Part shown: positions 50,026-59,277 of the stretch, in pieces
Layout: each line of letters starts with the position of its first letter
How positions within the stretch are numbered: position 1 is the first letter of the stretch
From: Foetidibacter luteolus
GTDB lineage: Bacteria > Bacteroidota > Bacteroidia > Chitinophagales > Chitinophagaceae
Assembly: GCF_009650435.1 (NCBI RefSeq)
Contig: NZ_VVIP01000049.1
Location: 1-64,000 of the forward strand
Length of the DNA: 64,000 nt
Reading direction: 5' to 3'
The notes under the pieces: generated by a model
The model's input: the letters and a program-made list of their open reading frames with translations, nothing else
Told to the model about the DNA's origin: nothing
Databases searched by the model: none
Made by a program: the position numbers and the translations under genes

Positions 50026-50568
50026 TTATTCTGCGGGCGTAAAGAAAGAGAACACTGTAGTGCCGTAGTTTCTAACAAAACTAAAGCCGGGAAATTTCTC
50101 GTAGTTATTCCGTGGCGTATGCTCCAGTACAAAAAGCCCATCTTTTGCAATGATATTCTTTTCTACAATAATTTTCGGCAAGTCATCAATAGTGCCCAGC
50201 GCATAAGGCGGCCCGGCAAAAATGAAATCGTACCGGTTACTGCAACCCGACAGAAAACTAAAAACTTCCATTTTAATTACGTTACAGTTTTCAATGCCGA
50301 TCGCTTCCACATTTTTTTTAATGAACGCATGCATCTGGGGGTCATTTTCAACTATGGTAAGGTTTGCCGACCCACGGCTGGCCAGTTCATAACTTATGCT
50401 GCCTGTGCCGCCAAACAAATCCAGTGTTGTTATACCTTCAAAATCAATCCTGTTCTGCAGTATGTTAAAAAGACCTTCTTTGGCGATATCTGTGGTAGGC
50501 CTGGTATGCGGCATTTTTGCGGGGGGACTTATTCTGCGGCCACCCCAGCGCCCTGAAATAATCCTCAT
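50026..50568 (-). CDS. rsmD: RsmD-type 16S rRNA (guanine-966 N2) methyltransferase with GPPY motif
   Basis: 180 residues. RIISGRWGGRRISPP and TRPTTDIAKEGLFNIL are RsmD hallmarks. The SAM site is TLDLFGGTGSISYE. Motif IV reads FIFAGPPYAL at residues 116-125, with Gly119 where Asp (DPPY) is expected; the codon is GGG (minus strand 50212-50214). The length is normal and all other motifs are intact. It overlaps the DUF3822 gene by 4 bp, an arrangement I know from other Bacteroidota. Confidence 0.88.
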   Translation of the reverse strand: MRIISGRWGGRRISPPAKMPHTRPTTDIAKEGLFNILQNRIDFEGITTLDLFGGTGSISYELASRGSANLTIVENDPQMHAFIKKNVEAIGIENCNVIKMEVFSFLSGCSNRYDFIFAGPPYALGTIDDLPKIIVEKNIIAKDGLFVLEHTPRNNYEKFPGFSFVRNYGTTVFSFFTPAE

Positions 50569-51389
50569 ACAACCAGGTTGTAAAAAGGTGAAAAATAATG
50601 TGAAGGGTACTCCGCGAAAGCCTGCCTGTTAATATGGGCCGCATCAATGCTGCTTAAATTCAGGTGAGTTATGTATAAAGCCAACTCCTTATACAAGGCG
50701 GAACCGGCATCTATTAACCCGCCAACAACAACTGTTACCAATTCTTTATCAATACCCAACTGCCGCAGGCTGTTAAACAGATTGTACAAAACATCCGCGG
50801 CATTATTATAGCAGTACGCCTGGTGTAATTGAATACCGGTGACGTTTACAATAAGCAGTTCAATTTCACTATTGTAGAAGGCAAGTTGTACAACAGGCTG
50901 GCCCTGGTAAATTAATCTTGCGGTCCCATCAAACAACAATGCTTTCTTGTGTGCATGTTGCGCCGCGGGAAAATGGCTGGCAATGGTTGCTTGCCACTCC
51001 GGCAGCATTTCGTACACCACGGCCAGTTTGCCGGCAGCCGCTGTTTTAACAGCGGATGTTACCGCACTACTACCTTCCAGCGCCAGGTATCCGGCAGCAA
51101 GCTCATCATTGTAGTATTCGGCAGGCACAGCTACAGCCGGGCTGTTGTTCCAGACAACTGTTGTTGACACAGCCGACTTTTCAAATAAATTAGACTGCAG
51201 GGCAATAACCCTTAACAGCTCTGCAAAATCCCAGGCATCGGCTTCGTCAAAAACAAACATCTCAAAAGAGTGAAGTATTTTTCCTGCTTCAGCAATGTTC
51301 CAGCATGCCAGGTAACGTTTGCCCAGCTCTATATACAACCTTGCCGCCGTTGACGCATCGCCATATATGCTGAAATTTTTTTGAACCAT
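50565..51389 (-). CDS. DUF3822 family protein
   Basis: 274 residues, cytoplasmic. Its place directly before rsmD, with overlap, and the sequence layout (VFDEADAWDFAELLRVIALQ, HKKALLFDGTARLIYQGQPVVQLAFYNSEIELLIV, LVTVVVGGLIDAGSALYKEL) match DUF3822 of Bacteroidota, which has an actin/HSP70-like fold. Function unknown; a link to ribosome maturation is suggested only by the neighbour. It is the first gene of the five-gene operon. Confidence 0.8.
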   Translation of the reverse strand: MVQKNFSIYGDASTAARLYIELGKRYLACWNIAEAGKILHSFEMFVFDEADAWDFAELLRVIALQSNLFEKSAVSTTVVWNNSPAVAVPAEYYNDELAAGYLALEGSSAVTSAVKTAAAGKLAVVYEMLPEWQATIASHFPAAQHAHKKALLFDGTARLIYQGQPVVQLAFYNSEIELLIVNVTGIQLHQAYCYNNAADVLYNLFNSLRQLGIDKELVTVVVGGLIDAGSALYKELALYITHLNLSSIDAAHINRQAFAEYPSHYFSPFYNLVV

Positions 51390-51473
51390 AACTTTCTATT
51401 GGCTGCAATGATACGTAGAATACAGGAAATGGTACCGATGCTTCAAATGCTGGCCACAGCTAACTACCAGGTG

Positions 51474-51527
51474 AGAAAAGCTGCGTAGCGAACCGGACGT
51501 ACAAGTGAGTGACACAACAATGCCGCC
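51474..51527 (-). repeat. Family A repeat, copy A9 (GTGTCACTCACTTG subtype)
   Basis: GAAAAGCTGCGTAGCGAACC, GGACGTACAAGTGAGTGACA, CAACAATGCCGCC; the ATGGGCCCGGC end is lost. Confidence 0.75.
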
Positions 51528-51575
51528 ATGAAATACTTCAGTCCGCCCCCAAAAAAATTACCGGTAATTAAAGCC

Positions 51576-52571
51576 CTACCCTTTCAACACTTCTTCAATT
51601 GCGTTTAATTCATCACCTGTATAAGATAAGTTGTCAAGCGCTGCCAGGTTATCATCCAGTTGCTGTACAGAGCTTGCCCCAATAAGCACGGTGGTAATAC
51701 GTTTGTCTTTCAGCAGCCAGGAAAGCGCCATCTGCGCCAGCGACTGGCCGCGTTGCTTTGCTATTTCATTCAGGCTGATAATCTTATCCAGCTTGTCTTC
51801 TGTTATTTCGTGAGACTTCAAAAAACCATGTGCCTTAGATGCCCTGGAACCTTCCGGAATGCCTTTTAAATAACGGTTGGTAAGCAGGCCCTGTGCCAGT
51901 GGCGAAAAGGGTATGCAGCCAACACCATACTGCTCAAGCACATCCAGCAGGCCACCTTCCACCCATCTTTCAAACATGGAATATTTTGGCTGGTGAATAA
52001 GGCATGGCGTGCCCAGTTGATTAAGTATTTCAATGGCACGTTTAGCTTCATCTGCCTGGTAATTAGAGAGCCCTGCATACAATGCTTTGCCCTGCTTAAC
52101 AGCCGTATCCAGCGCCATCATGGTTTCTTCCAGCGGCGTATTGGGGTCTGGCCGGTGAGAATAAAATATGTCCACATACTCCAGCCCCATGCGTTTAAGG
52201 CTTTGGTTAAGACTGGAGATAAGGTATTTGCGGCTGCCCCATTCTCCGTAAGGTCCGGGCCACATCAGGTAACCCGCCTTGGTGGAAATTATCAGCTCGT
52301 CGCGCAGGTTGCCCGTGAAGTCCTTACGCAAAATGCTGCCGAAATTTTCTTCGGCCGAGCCCGGCTCCGGGCCATAGTTATTGGCAAGGTCAAAGTGCGT
52401 GATGCCTTTGTCGAAAGCCCGGCGTACAATAGCTCGGCCATTTTCAAAAACATCCACAGAGCCAAAGTTATGCCACAGGCCCAGCGAAACAGCAGGCAGC
52501 AGCAAGCCACTATTGCCGCAACGGTTATACTGCATATTGGTGTAGCGGCCAGCATCGGGTATGTATGCCAT
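51576..52571 (-). CDS. Aldo/keto reductase (YghZ/Gpr-like)
   Basis: 331 residues. Catalytic tetrad visible: Asp and Tyr in HFDLANNYGPEPGSAE, Lys in IISTKAGYLMWPG, His in DIFYSHRPDPNTPLEE. C-terminal NADPH loop: ITTVLIGASSVQQLDDNLAAL. The NNYGPxPGSAE element and overall length resemble the E. coli YghZ (L-glyceraldehyde 3-phosphate reductase) group. It reduces small aldehydes with NADPH in the cytoplasm. It diverges from the GntP gene, with about 130 bp between. Confidence 0.88.
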   Translation of the reverse strand: MAYIPDAGRYTNMQYNRCGNSGLLLPAVSLGLWHNFGSVDVFENGRAIVRRAFDKGITHFDLANNYGPEPGSAEENFGSILRKDFTGNLRDELIISTKAGYLMWPGPYGEWGSRKYLISSLNQSLKRMGLEYVDIFYSHRPDPNTPLEETMMALDTAVKQGKALYAGLSNYQADEAKRAIEILNQLGTPCLIHQPKYSMFERWVEGGLLDVLEQYGVGCIPFSPLAQGLLTNRYLKGIPEGSRASKAHGFLKSHEITEDKLDKIISLNEIAKQRGQSLAQMALSWLLKDKRITTVLIGASSVQQLDDNLAALDNLSYTGDELNAIEEVLKG

Positions 52572-52706
52572 GGTATAGATTTTTTTAGCGTATAATTTTC
52601 AAGGTTTCAAAGCTAAAGGTTAGGTATGGTATTCTGCAAAGCTGTACTGCTATTTTATATTTAAGTAAGTGTTTTGCCTATCTTTAGCCACTAACTAACC
52701 TTGCAG

Positions 52707-54023
52707 ATGCTATATATTATTTTATTAACCGGAATTGCATTGCTGATTGTTTTAATTACCGGTGTAAAGCTTAATCCGTTTGTTTCTTTTCTTGTAGTAT
52801 GTGTGCTTATTGGCCTTGCTACAGGCATGAATACAACACAAATAGCCAACTCCATACAAAAAGGTGTAGGCGACATATTAGGCTCGCTGGTGGCCATTAT
52901 AGGGCTGGGCTCTATGCTGGGCAAACTGGTGGCAGACAGCGGCGCGGCGCAACGCATAGCCAACGGGCTGGTAAAAAGCTTTGGCAAAAAAAATCTTGTA
53001 TGGGCCCTTGTTGTAACCGCGTTCATCATCGGCATACCGCTGTTTTATAACGTAGCCTTTGTAATTTTTGTACCGCTTATTATTGGTATTTCCACAAGGT
53101 ATAAATTACCGGCAGTGTATATCGGCTTGCCCGCCATGTCTGCACTGTCGGTTACACACGGTTACCTGCCGCCGCACCCATCGCCGGTAGCGTTGGTGCA
53201 ACAGTTTCATGCAGACCTTGGCCTTACCCTTTTGTACGGCATGATAGTGGCCATACCGGCCATTATTTTAGCGGGGCCGGTATTTGCTACCACCCTTAAA
53301 AATTACACCAACAAACCATTGGATACATTTGCAACAGCCCCAATACCCGAAGAAGAATTGCCCAGCATGTTTGCCAGCATTTTTACCGCTTTTTTACCGG
53401 TGATTTTAATTGCGGCGGCATCTCTTTTCCAGGTATTGGTGCCTGGAGACAATACACTTAAACATATTGTTGTATCGCTTGGCGAACCTTTAACCGCCAT
53501 GCTTATTACCGTTATCATAGCCATCTACACGCTGGGCATACGCCGCGGCAAAAGCATGAAACAAATTGGCAGCGGGCTTACCGATGCCATTAAAGATATC
53601 GCCATGATAATGTTCATCATCGGCGGCGCCGGCGGGTTAAAACAAATACTTACAGATACGGGCATCAGCGAGCAAATAGCCGCATCCCTGCAAACCATGC
53701 AACTGCACCCGCTGTTTGTAGCATGGACTATTGCGGCCATCATACGCGTTTGTGTGGGCTCGGCCACGGTGGCGGGTTTAACTACAGCCGGCATTGTAGC
53801 ACCGCTCATCGCGTCATCTGGCGTAAACCCCTGCTTAATGGTGCTTGCAACAGGCGCCGGCAGCCTTATGTTCTCTCATGTTAACGATCCTGGTTTCTGG
53901 CTGTTTAAAGAATACTTCAACCTTTCCTTTAAGCAAACCATCAAAACATGGAGCATTATGGAAACCATTGTTTCCGTAGTAGGCCTCATCGGTGTTTTTG
54001 TGCTTAACTACTTTGTAAAATAG
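52707..54023 (+). CDS. GntP-family gluconate:H+ symporter
   Basis: 438 residues from ATG 52707, with about 12 membrane helices. Family motifs: VSFLVVCVLIGLATGMNTTQIANSIQKGVGDILGSL, LSVTHGYLPPHPSPVAL, AIKDIAMIMFIIGGAGGLKQIL, SATVAGLTTAGIVAPLI, GAGSLMFSHVNDPGFWLFKEYF. The PPHP and HVNDPGFWL elements are hallmarks of GntP. It imports gluconate or a related sugar or hydroxy acid. It is followed on the same strand by the D-threonine-aldolase-like gene, which may use the imported hydroxy acid or amino acid. Confidence 0.93.
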   Translation: MLYIILLTGIALLIVLITGVKLNPFVSFLVVCVLIGLATGMNTTQIANSIQKGVGDILGSLVAIIGLGSMLGKLVADSGAAQRIANGLVKSFGKKNLVWALVVTAFIIGIPLFYNVAFVIFVPLIIGISTRYKLPAVYIGLPAMSALSVTHGYLPPHPSPVALVQQFHADLGLTLLYGMIVAIPAIILAGPVFATTLKNYTNKPLDTFATAPIPEEELPSMFASIFTAFLPVILIAAASLFQVLVPGDNTLKHIVVSLGEPLTAMLITVIIAIYTLGIRRGKSMKQIGSGLTDAIKDIAMIMFIIGGAGGLKQILTDTGISEQIAASLQTMQLHPLFVAWTIAAIIRVCVGSATVAGLTTAGIVAPLIASSGVNPCLMVLATGAGSLMFSHVNDPGFWLFKEYFNLSFKQTIKTWSIMETIVSVVGLIGVFVLNYFVK

Positions 54024-54069
54024 TGATAGTACGTAAGAAGGCATTACATCCTATTCACCATTGACTATT

Positions 54070-54115
54070 ATGGTACCAGCGACATAGCCCGTGGCATCGT
54101 CCCTTGCGTCGCAAT
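54070..54115 (+). repeat. Family A repeat, degenerate copy A10
   Basis: Only GGCATCGTCCCTTGCGTCGC and a blurred start are recognisable, between the gntP-type gene and the next gene. Confidence 0.4.
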
Positions 54116-54180
54116 CCTTTCATCTGTAGTGCTAATGACATCTGCAGGCTTCCATGCAAAGCGTTTAAAGATTTGGTAAT

Positions 54181-54188
54181 TACATTTG
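54181..54188 (+). promoter_or_regulatory. Candidate TAnnTTTG -7 box
   Basis: TACATTTG, 17 bp before ATG 54206. No good -33 element is found, so the assignment rests on the -7 word alone. Confidence 0.35.
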
Positions 54189-54205
54189 TGCAATAACTGT
54201 TTTTT

Positions 54206-55303
54206 ATGAACTGGTTTACCATCAATAATATCCGTGATATAGATACGCCGGCACTAGTGCTGTATAAAGAAAGGGTGCAACAAAACATTCAACGCGCTGT
54301 TGACATGATACAGGATGTCAGCCGCCTGCGCCCCCATGTAAAAACCAATAAGATAAGCGAGGTATGCCAACTGATGCTGGATGCCGACATTACTAAGTTT
54401 AAATGCGCTACCATAGCCGAAGCCGAAATGCTGGCCATGCTGCAGGCGCCGGATATACTGTTATCCTATCAACCGGTTGGCGCCAAAGTAACCCGTTTGC
54501 TGAAGCTGGTGCAGCAATACCCGGCTACCGCTTTTTCCTGCCTTGTGGACCATATTGAAGCGGCGCAATACCTTTCTGAAGTATTTAGCCACAACAAACT
54601 CAGTGTTTCCGTTTATATTGACATAAACAGCGGCATGAACCGAACAGGTATCCAGCCATCGCATGCGGCACAGTTATTTGAGGCCATCAACCTGCTGCCC
54701 GGCATAACTGTAAAAGGCCTGCATGCATACGATGGGCATATTCGTGATACTGACGTACAACAGCGGCAGCATAACAGTGATGACGCCTTTAAAAAAGTAA
54801 TTATACTGGCGGAAACAATAGAAGCCCTGACAAATAAGCCCTTAACAATTGTAGCCGGCGGCACACCTACTTTTCCCACGCACATTAACCGCAAAGTGGA
54901 ATGCAGCCCCGGCACTTTCGTTTTTTGGGATTGGGGCTACCGGCAAACACTTCCGGATGAACCCTTTGAATATGCAGCACTGGTGATCACAAGGGTAATT
55001 TCCATTATTGACAAACACACCATTTGCCTTGACCTTGGCCATAAATCAGTAGCTGCGGAAAACCCATTGCCAAGGGTGCATTTTTTAAACAAAGACAATG
55101 TAACCCCTTTATCACAAAGCGAAGAACACATGGTGGCCAAAGTAGAGGACGCTTCAGCTTTTAACATAGGCGATGTACTGTATGGTGTGCCCGTGCATAT
55201 ATGCCCTACAGTTGCCTTATACGATACAGCTATTGTTATTGAAAATAACAGAGCGGTAGATGAATGGAGCGTAATTGCGAGAGACAGGAGAATTACGATA
55301 TAG
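54206..55303 (+). CDS. D-threonine-aldolase/D-serine-dehydratase-like PLP enzyme
   Basis: 365 residues, fold-type III alanine-racemase-like. The PLP lysine is in LRPHVKTNKISEVCQLM, preceded by DTPALVLYKERVQQNI. Barrel residues are in HAYDGHIRD and VAGGTPTFPTHI (phosphate site). The C-terminal metal site is VPVHICPTVALYDTA (His and Cys). It cleaves D-threonine-type beta-hydroxy amino acids or dehydrates D-serine. It is preceded by a GntP permease. Substrate choice is open. Confidence 0.88.
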   Translation: MNWFTINNIRDIDTPALVLYKERVQQNIQRAVDMIQDVSRLRPHVKTNKISEVCQLMLDADITKFKCATIAEAEMLAMLQAPDILLSYQPVGAKVTRLLKLVQQYPATAFSCLVDHIEAAQYLSEVFSHNKLSVSVYIDINSGMNRTGIQPSHAAQLFEAINLLPGITVKGLHAYDGHIRDTDVQQRQHNSDDAFKKVIILAETIEALTNKPLTIVAGGTPTFPTHINRKVECSPGTFVFWDWGYRQTLPDEPFEYAALVITRVISIIDKHTICLDLGHKSVAAENPLPRVHFLNKDNVTPLSQSEEHMVAKVEDASAFNIGDVLYGVPVHICPTVALYDTAIVIENNRAVDEWSVIARDRRITI

Positions 55304-55368
55304 ATGCAATAAACAGATTTGAAATTACCGGGTTAAGCAAGAAAGCACTACTTAACCCGGTAAAGATA

Positions 55369-55692
55369 TTAGTATGCGTCATTATTTTTCTTTGCTTCCT
55401 CTTTTTTCTGGTAATAACTCGTATCCGGCACAGGGTCTGCCGCATCAAAAGCGCCGCCCGAACCATCAGATTCCTCTTCGTTTATTTTGGTTTTGTCGGT
55501 TTTTGTTTGTGTATTATTTTCCCCATTTACAGCAGCGGTTTTGCGGTCCTCTTTTGTTTCGGGGTTAATAATACTTTCTTTTGCAGGCGGATTGGGGAAA
55601 CCTTTAAAATCCTCATCAATCCGTTCATCCTTGCTTTTCTTTACGTCTTCTTTACTTGTAATTGGATTGGTGTTATGTGATGTCTGTTTCAT
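55369..55692 (-). CDS. Small hydrophilic, probably disordered protein
   Basis: 107 residues from ATG 55692 (MKQTSHNTNPITSKEDVKKS); the upstream frame to 55776 is less likely. Very rich in Lys, Glu, Asp, Asn and Thr, with no hydrophobic segment. FKGFPNPPAKESIINPETKED looks like a short conserved core, and the C-terminus (DPVPDTSYYQKKEEAKKNND) is charged. Not recognised. Similar low-complexity hydrophilic proteins occur in related Bacteroidota and may relate to stress, but this is a guess. Confidence 0.55.
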   Translation of the reverse strand: MKQTSHNTNPITSKEDVKKSKDERIDEDFKGFPNPPAKESIINPETKEDRKTAAVNGENNTQTKTDKTKINEEESDGSGGAFDAADPVPDTSYYQKKEEAKKNNDAY

Positions 55693-55796
55693 AAGTAATC
55701 CTTTTATAATAGTTATGAAAATACTGTGCCGGAACAGGCTATGCCATGGTTGGTAATTATTGAAGCTGTTACGCAAAATACAGCGTGCTGCACCTG

Positions 55797-55893
55797 AGCG
55801 CCAGGGATAGAAGCGGATACCCCGCTGAAGGTCATGTGCGTGGCTCCTTGTGGCGGAGTAGCAGCGGATAGCCCGGCCCTCCGGGGGCGCCCA
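55797..55893 (-). repeat. Family B repeat, copy B9
   Basis: GCGCCAGGGATAGAAGCGGA to GCCCGGCCCTCCGGGGGCGC. A divergent copy between the hydrophilic-protein gene and the LD-carboxypeptidase gene. Confidence 0.7.
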
Positions 55894-55912
55894 AAATTCT
55901 TATGTATTCTCT

Positions 55913-56821
55913 TTACACAATCTCTTTTAATACTACCTTTTTTCCGACGGCCAAACTGTGCAGTACACCAACTTTAAGTGCATAATTTCGGTTGCTGTGG
56001 CTAACCGGAAAATCGAAACAAACAGGGTAACTGTACTCTTTAATTTTATCCAAAATAAGAGGGTAAGCATCCTGCCCGAATGGTATTGTGGTGTCTTTCA
56101 TATCGGTAAAACCACCCACGATAAGGCCAGCAAGCCCGGCCAGTTTGCCAGCCCTCTTTAACTGCAGCATCATACGGTCAACATTGTAAATGTATTCACC
56201 CACATCTTCTATAAAAAGTATTTTGCCTGTTGTACTAATGTCAGAAGCGGAACCTACGATATGCGCCAGCAACGAGAGGTTACCGCCCACCAGTGGCCCC
56301 TGCGCTTTGCCACTACGGTTAAAGGCATGAGCATCGCAACTATAGTTGGCGGCCTTGCCCACAAGGACTTTTTTAAGTGAAAGTACAAACTCATTTTCGG
56401 CACCACCATCGTTAAACGCCGCAGCCATGGGCGAATGCAGCGAAGCCGTTTTAAGCTTTGTAAAAAGGTGCGCATGCAATAAGGTAATATCGCTGTAACC
56501 TATTATCCACTTAGGCTTCTTTTTAAAACGGCGGAAATCAAGCGCATCAATAATTCTGCTTACGCCGTAACCACCGCGGCCACACAAAACGGCATTAACA
56601 GAATCATCGTCCAGCATTTGCTGCAGATCTGCTAACCGCTCTTCATCCGTACCGGAAAAATAATTAAACTGGTGGCCCAAGGTTTTGCCAACCTTTACTT
56701 TATAACCCCATTGCTGCAATGTGTTAATGCAGGTTTGCGCTTTCTCAAAAGGCATGTAGCCTGCCGGGCAAACAATACCAATGGTATCTCCCTTTTTAAG
56801 ATATGGAGGAACAGTTATCAT
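55913..56821 (-). CDS. LD-carboxypeptidase (peptidase family S66)
   Basis: 302 residues, cytoplasmic. S66 elements: YLKKGDTIGIVCPAGYMP at the N-terminus, CGRGGYGVSRIID, catalytic Ser in WIIGYSDITLLHA, Glu in ILFIEDVGEYIYNVDRM, and His in CFDFPVSHSNRNYAL. It removes the terminal D-alanine from murein tetrapeptides in recycling, or in MccF-like members cleaves toxic conjugates. It lies 46 bp downstream of dnaG on the same strand, so the two are probably co-transcribed. Confidence 0.9.
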   Translation of the reverse strand: MITVPPYLKKGDTIGIVCPAGYMPFEKAQTCINTLQQWGYKVKVGKTLGHQFNYFSGTDEERLADLQQMLDDDSVNAVLCGRGGYGVSRIIDALDFRRFKKKPKWIIGYSDITLLHAHLFTKLKTASLHSPMAAAFNDGGAENEFVLSLKKVLVGKAANYSCDAHAFNRSGKAQGPLVGGNLSLLAHIVGSASDISTTGKILFIEDVGEYIYNVDRMMLQLKRAGKLAGLAGLIVGGFTDMKDTTIPFGQDAYPLILDKIKEYSYPVCFDFPVSHSNRNYALKVGVLHSLAVGKKVVLKEIV

Positions 56822-56867
56822 GAAAAAATTTGTGGCTGATGGTAATTGGTTTCAATGAAAGTGAAAG

Positions 56868-58796
56868 TTATTTTATAATCACGCTGCCAAGATGGTTCAT
56901 TAAATCCATCTCTATTTTTTTAAGGTGTTTATGTATCTCAATAAAGCGCATCTGGTCTTCAAAAGATTTGCTGTGCTCCATGTCCTGCTGGTTTTGGTCA
57001 AACATCTTTTTTATCTTCCGAAGCTTCATGTAATTAACGCTCAGTTCCGCGTCTCTTACACTGGTGTCTTTATTTACAGAAACTACGGTCTCGGTCTTTT
57101 CATCCCAGCGTGAGCTTAACTCGTATGGAAACAAAGTAATGCTGACTACAAGGTTTCTTATGTCGGCATCCTCGTGGTACAGCAACGTTTTTGCGCCCGG
57201 CTCAAGGCCGGCTTCGTACTGCCTCCTGTACAGTTCGTACAGCTTTTCCAATGCGGGGCTTTCTATATGAAATTCTTCCAGCTCACTAAAAATATACTGG
57301 GCAATCGTTATGCCTTCTTTATAAGGTTTTAAGCCAAGTTCAAGCAGCACCCTTAACACATCACGTTCCTGCAGCTCATCCTGCTGCAGCAGGCTGGTTT
57401 CAAGGTAGGTTTCATCCGGCGGCATTTCGCCGGACTCCTGTAATGGTGGCTGTTGCTCAAAAGGCAGTTTCTTTTCTTCTTTGGCAACACGGTCACGCTT
57501 GTATTTATTTACCAGTGTGGTAAGGCCCGTTTCATCAATACGCAGCACCGATGAACACTGGCGTATATATTCCTGCTGCTTAGTAAAATCTTCGGCCTTA
57601 TTTATTTTGCTAAGCGTTTCGGCGATGCGGTTTACAACATCGTTCTTTTTGCTTACATCATTACCGGCCTCTTTCATCATTACTTCCAACTGAAAGAGGA
57701 TGAAATCTTTTTTGTTTTCCGCAACAAACTCCCTAAAAGCGTTTGCGCCTACTTTGTTTACATAACTGTCAGGGTCTTCCTTATCGGGTATCAGCACCAG
57801 CTTTACATTAAGGCTTTCTTCCAGGGCCATATCAAGCCCACGAAGCGCAGCTTTAATACCGGCGGAATCGCCATCGTAAATAATGGTTAGGTTATTGGTA
57901 TACTTTTTAATAAGCCTCAACTGCTCCACCGTAAGCGATGTGCCGCCGCTGGCCACTACATTTTCAATACCCGCCTGGTGCAGGGAGATAACATCCGTAT
58001 AACCTTCTACCAGCAGGCACTCATCGTTTTTATCAATATGCTGGCGGGCAAAGTAAGAGCCATATAATATCTTGCTCTTAACATATATTTCGTTCTCCGG
58101 TGTGTTTATGTATTTGGGCGCTTTTTCTGCCTTGCCAATTATGCGAGCACCAAAGCCTATAATCTTACCCGTATTATTGTGTATAGGAAAAATGATACGC
58201 CCACGGTAATTGTCTGCAAGTTCATCATACCGGTTGGTAACAAGGCCCGTCTTTAGCAGAACCTCAACATTAAACTGTTGCTGCAAAGCTGCTGTAGCAA
58301 AGCTGTTACGGGCCTGCGGGTTATAACCCAACTGAAATTTTTTGATGATATCATCATTAAAACCACGCTCTTCCAGGTAGCTTAACGCAATGCTTTTCCC
58401 CTCATCTGTTTGCAGTTGCTCTGTAAAAAATTTTTGCGCAAAATTGTTGATGATGTACAGGCTGTCTGCCGCCAGTTGCTGTTGTTTTACTTCAGCGCTT
58501 ACTTCCGTTTCTTCTATCTCTACATTGTAACGGTTGGCCAGCCAGCGCAACGCTTCCACATAGCTGTACTTTTCATGTTCCATCAAAAACGTGATGGTAT
58601 TGCCGCTTTTGCCACAGCCAAAACACTTATAAATTTCTTTTGCCGGAGATACCGTAAAAGAAGGCGATTTCTCGCCATGAAAAGGACATAGGCCCAAATA
58701 ATTGGCGCCACGCTTTTTAAGTTTAATAAACTCGCCAATTACATCAATAATATCAATGCGGTTGGTAATCTGCTGTATCGTTTGCGGCGTAATCAT
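56868..58796 (-). CDS. dnaG: DNA primase
   Basis: 642 residues. N-terminal CHC2 zinc finger (LCPFHGEKSPSFTVSP then YKCFGCGKSGNTI), RNA polymerase core starting YLEERGFNDDIIKKFQLGY, TOPRIM domain with LLVEGYTDVISLHQAG and YDGDSAGIKAALRGLD (metal acids), and a C-terminal helicase-binding region (about 440-642). It synthesises RNA primers at the replication fork. Normal length for Bacteroidota. Confidence 0.96.
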   Translation of the reverse strand: MITPQTIQQITNRIDIIDVIGEFIKLKKRGANYLGLCPFHGEKSPSFTVSPAKEIYKCFGCGKSGNTITFLMEHEKYSYVEALRWLANRYNVEIEETEVSAEVKQQQLAADSLYIINNFAQKFFTEQLQTDEGKSIALSYLEERGFNDDIIKKFQLGYNPQARNSFATAALQQQFNVEVLLKTGLVTNRYDELADNYRGRIIFPIHNNTGKIIGFGARIIGKAEKAPKYINTPENEIYVKSKILYGSYFARQHIDKNDECLLVEGYTDVISLHQAGIENVVASGGTSLTVEQLRLIKKYTNNLTIIYDGDSAGIKAALRGLDMALEESLNVKLVLIPDKEDPDSYVNKVGANAFREFVAENKKDFILFQLEVMMKEAGNDVSKKNDVVNRIAETLSKINKAEDFTKQQEYIRQCSSVLRIDETGLTTLVNKYKRDRVAKEEKKLPFEQQPPLQESGEMPPDETYLETSLLQQDELQERDVLRVLLELGLKPYKEGITIAQYIFSELEEFHIESPALEKLYELYRRQYEAGLEPGAKTLLYHEDADIRNLVVSITLFPYELSSRWDEKTETVVSVNKDTSVRDAELSVNYMKLRKIKKMFDQNQQDMEHSKSFEDQMRFIEIHKHLKKIEMDLMNHLGSVIIK

Positions 58797-58862
58797 GCTA
58801 AAGTCAAGCTACAAATATCGTTATCTATTTGTCAATTCGGATTTACAAATAATTTCATTACC

Positions 58863-58964
58863 GGGGCGCCTGCCGAAGGCACCGGGCTTTCCGCTATTAC
58901 TCCGGCACAAAAGCCCGGCTGCTATGGCCTCACCGGGGTAGCCGCTTCAATCCCTGGCGCGGGG
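58863..58964 (+). repeat. Family B repeat, copy B10
   Basis: GGGGCGCCTGCCGAAGGCAC to CTTCAATCCCTGGCGCGGGG. Same subtype as B2. Confidence 0.75.
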
Positions 58965-59001
58965 TGACACAGCGTAGTTAACTACAGGCAGCAATAATTT
59001 T

Positions 59002-59078
59002 AGACCCTCATTTTTAACCACGAAACCGAAGGCTGCGCAGGGGCCTTTTGTTTATGTACAAGGGTCTGAAAAGCCCCT
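59002..59078. other. Interleaved inverted repeats, possible pseudoknot or alternative hairpins
   Basis: AGACCCT (59002-59008) is complementary to AGGGTCT (59061-59067). AGGGGCCTTTT (59039-59049) is nearly complementary to AAAAGCCCCT (59069-59078). The two pairings interlock, so they form either a pseudoknot or mutually exclusive stems. Confidence 0.4.
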
Positions 59079-59106
59079 CAAATGATATGAACGACGAACG
59101 GATTGA

Positions 59107-59143
59107 TTATGATTGGATCTTTCACTGAAAGACCCAATCATAA
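59107..59143. other. Long hairpin, 16-bp stem
   Basis: TTATGATTGG (59107-59116) and TCTTTC (59118-59123) pair with GAAAGA (59127-59132) and CCAATCATAA (59134-59143), with one mismatch and a loop of ACT. No T run on either side. It lies 134 bp upstream of the TonB start. The rest of 58797-59277 shows no gene. Confidence 0.7.
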
Positions 59144-59277
59144 CAAAACCCTATTTGCAACAGGCGATGCCATAAATTACAATTGCTGGTATTATGCTGC
59201 TTATTCCTGACCCAAATTATTTTTCGGAGACGGTATGGAAAAAACAACACACGGCTATCTCATTAAAAAACTGTTTT

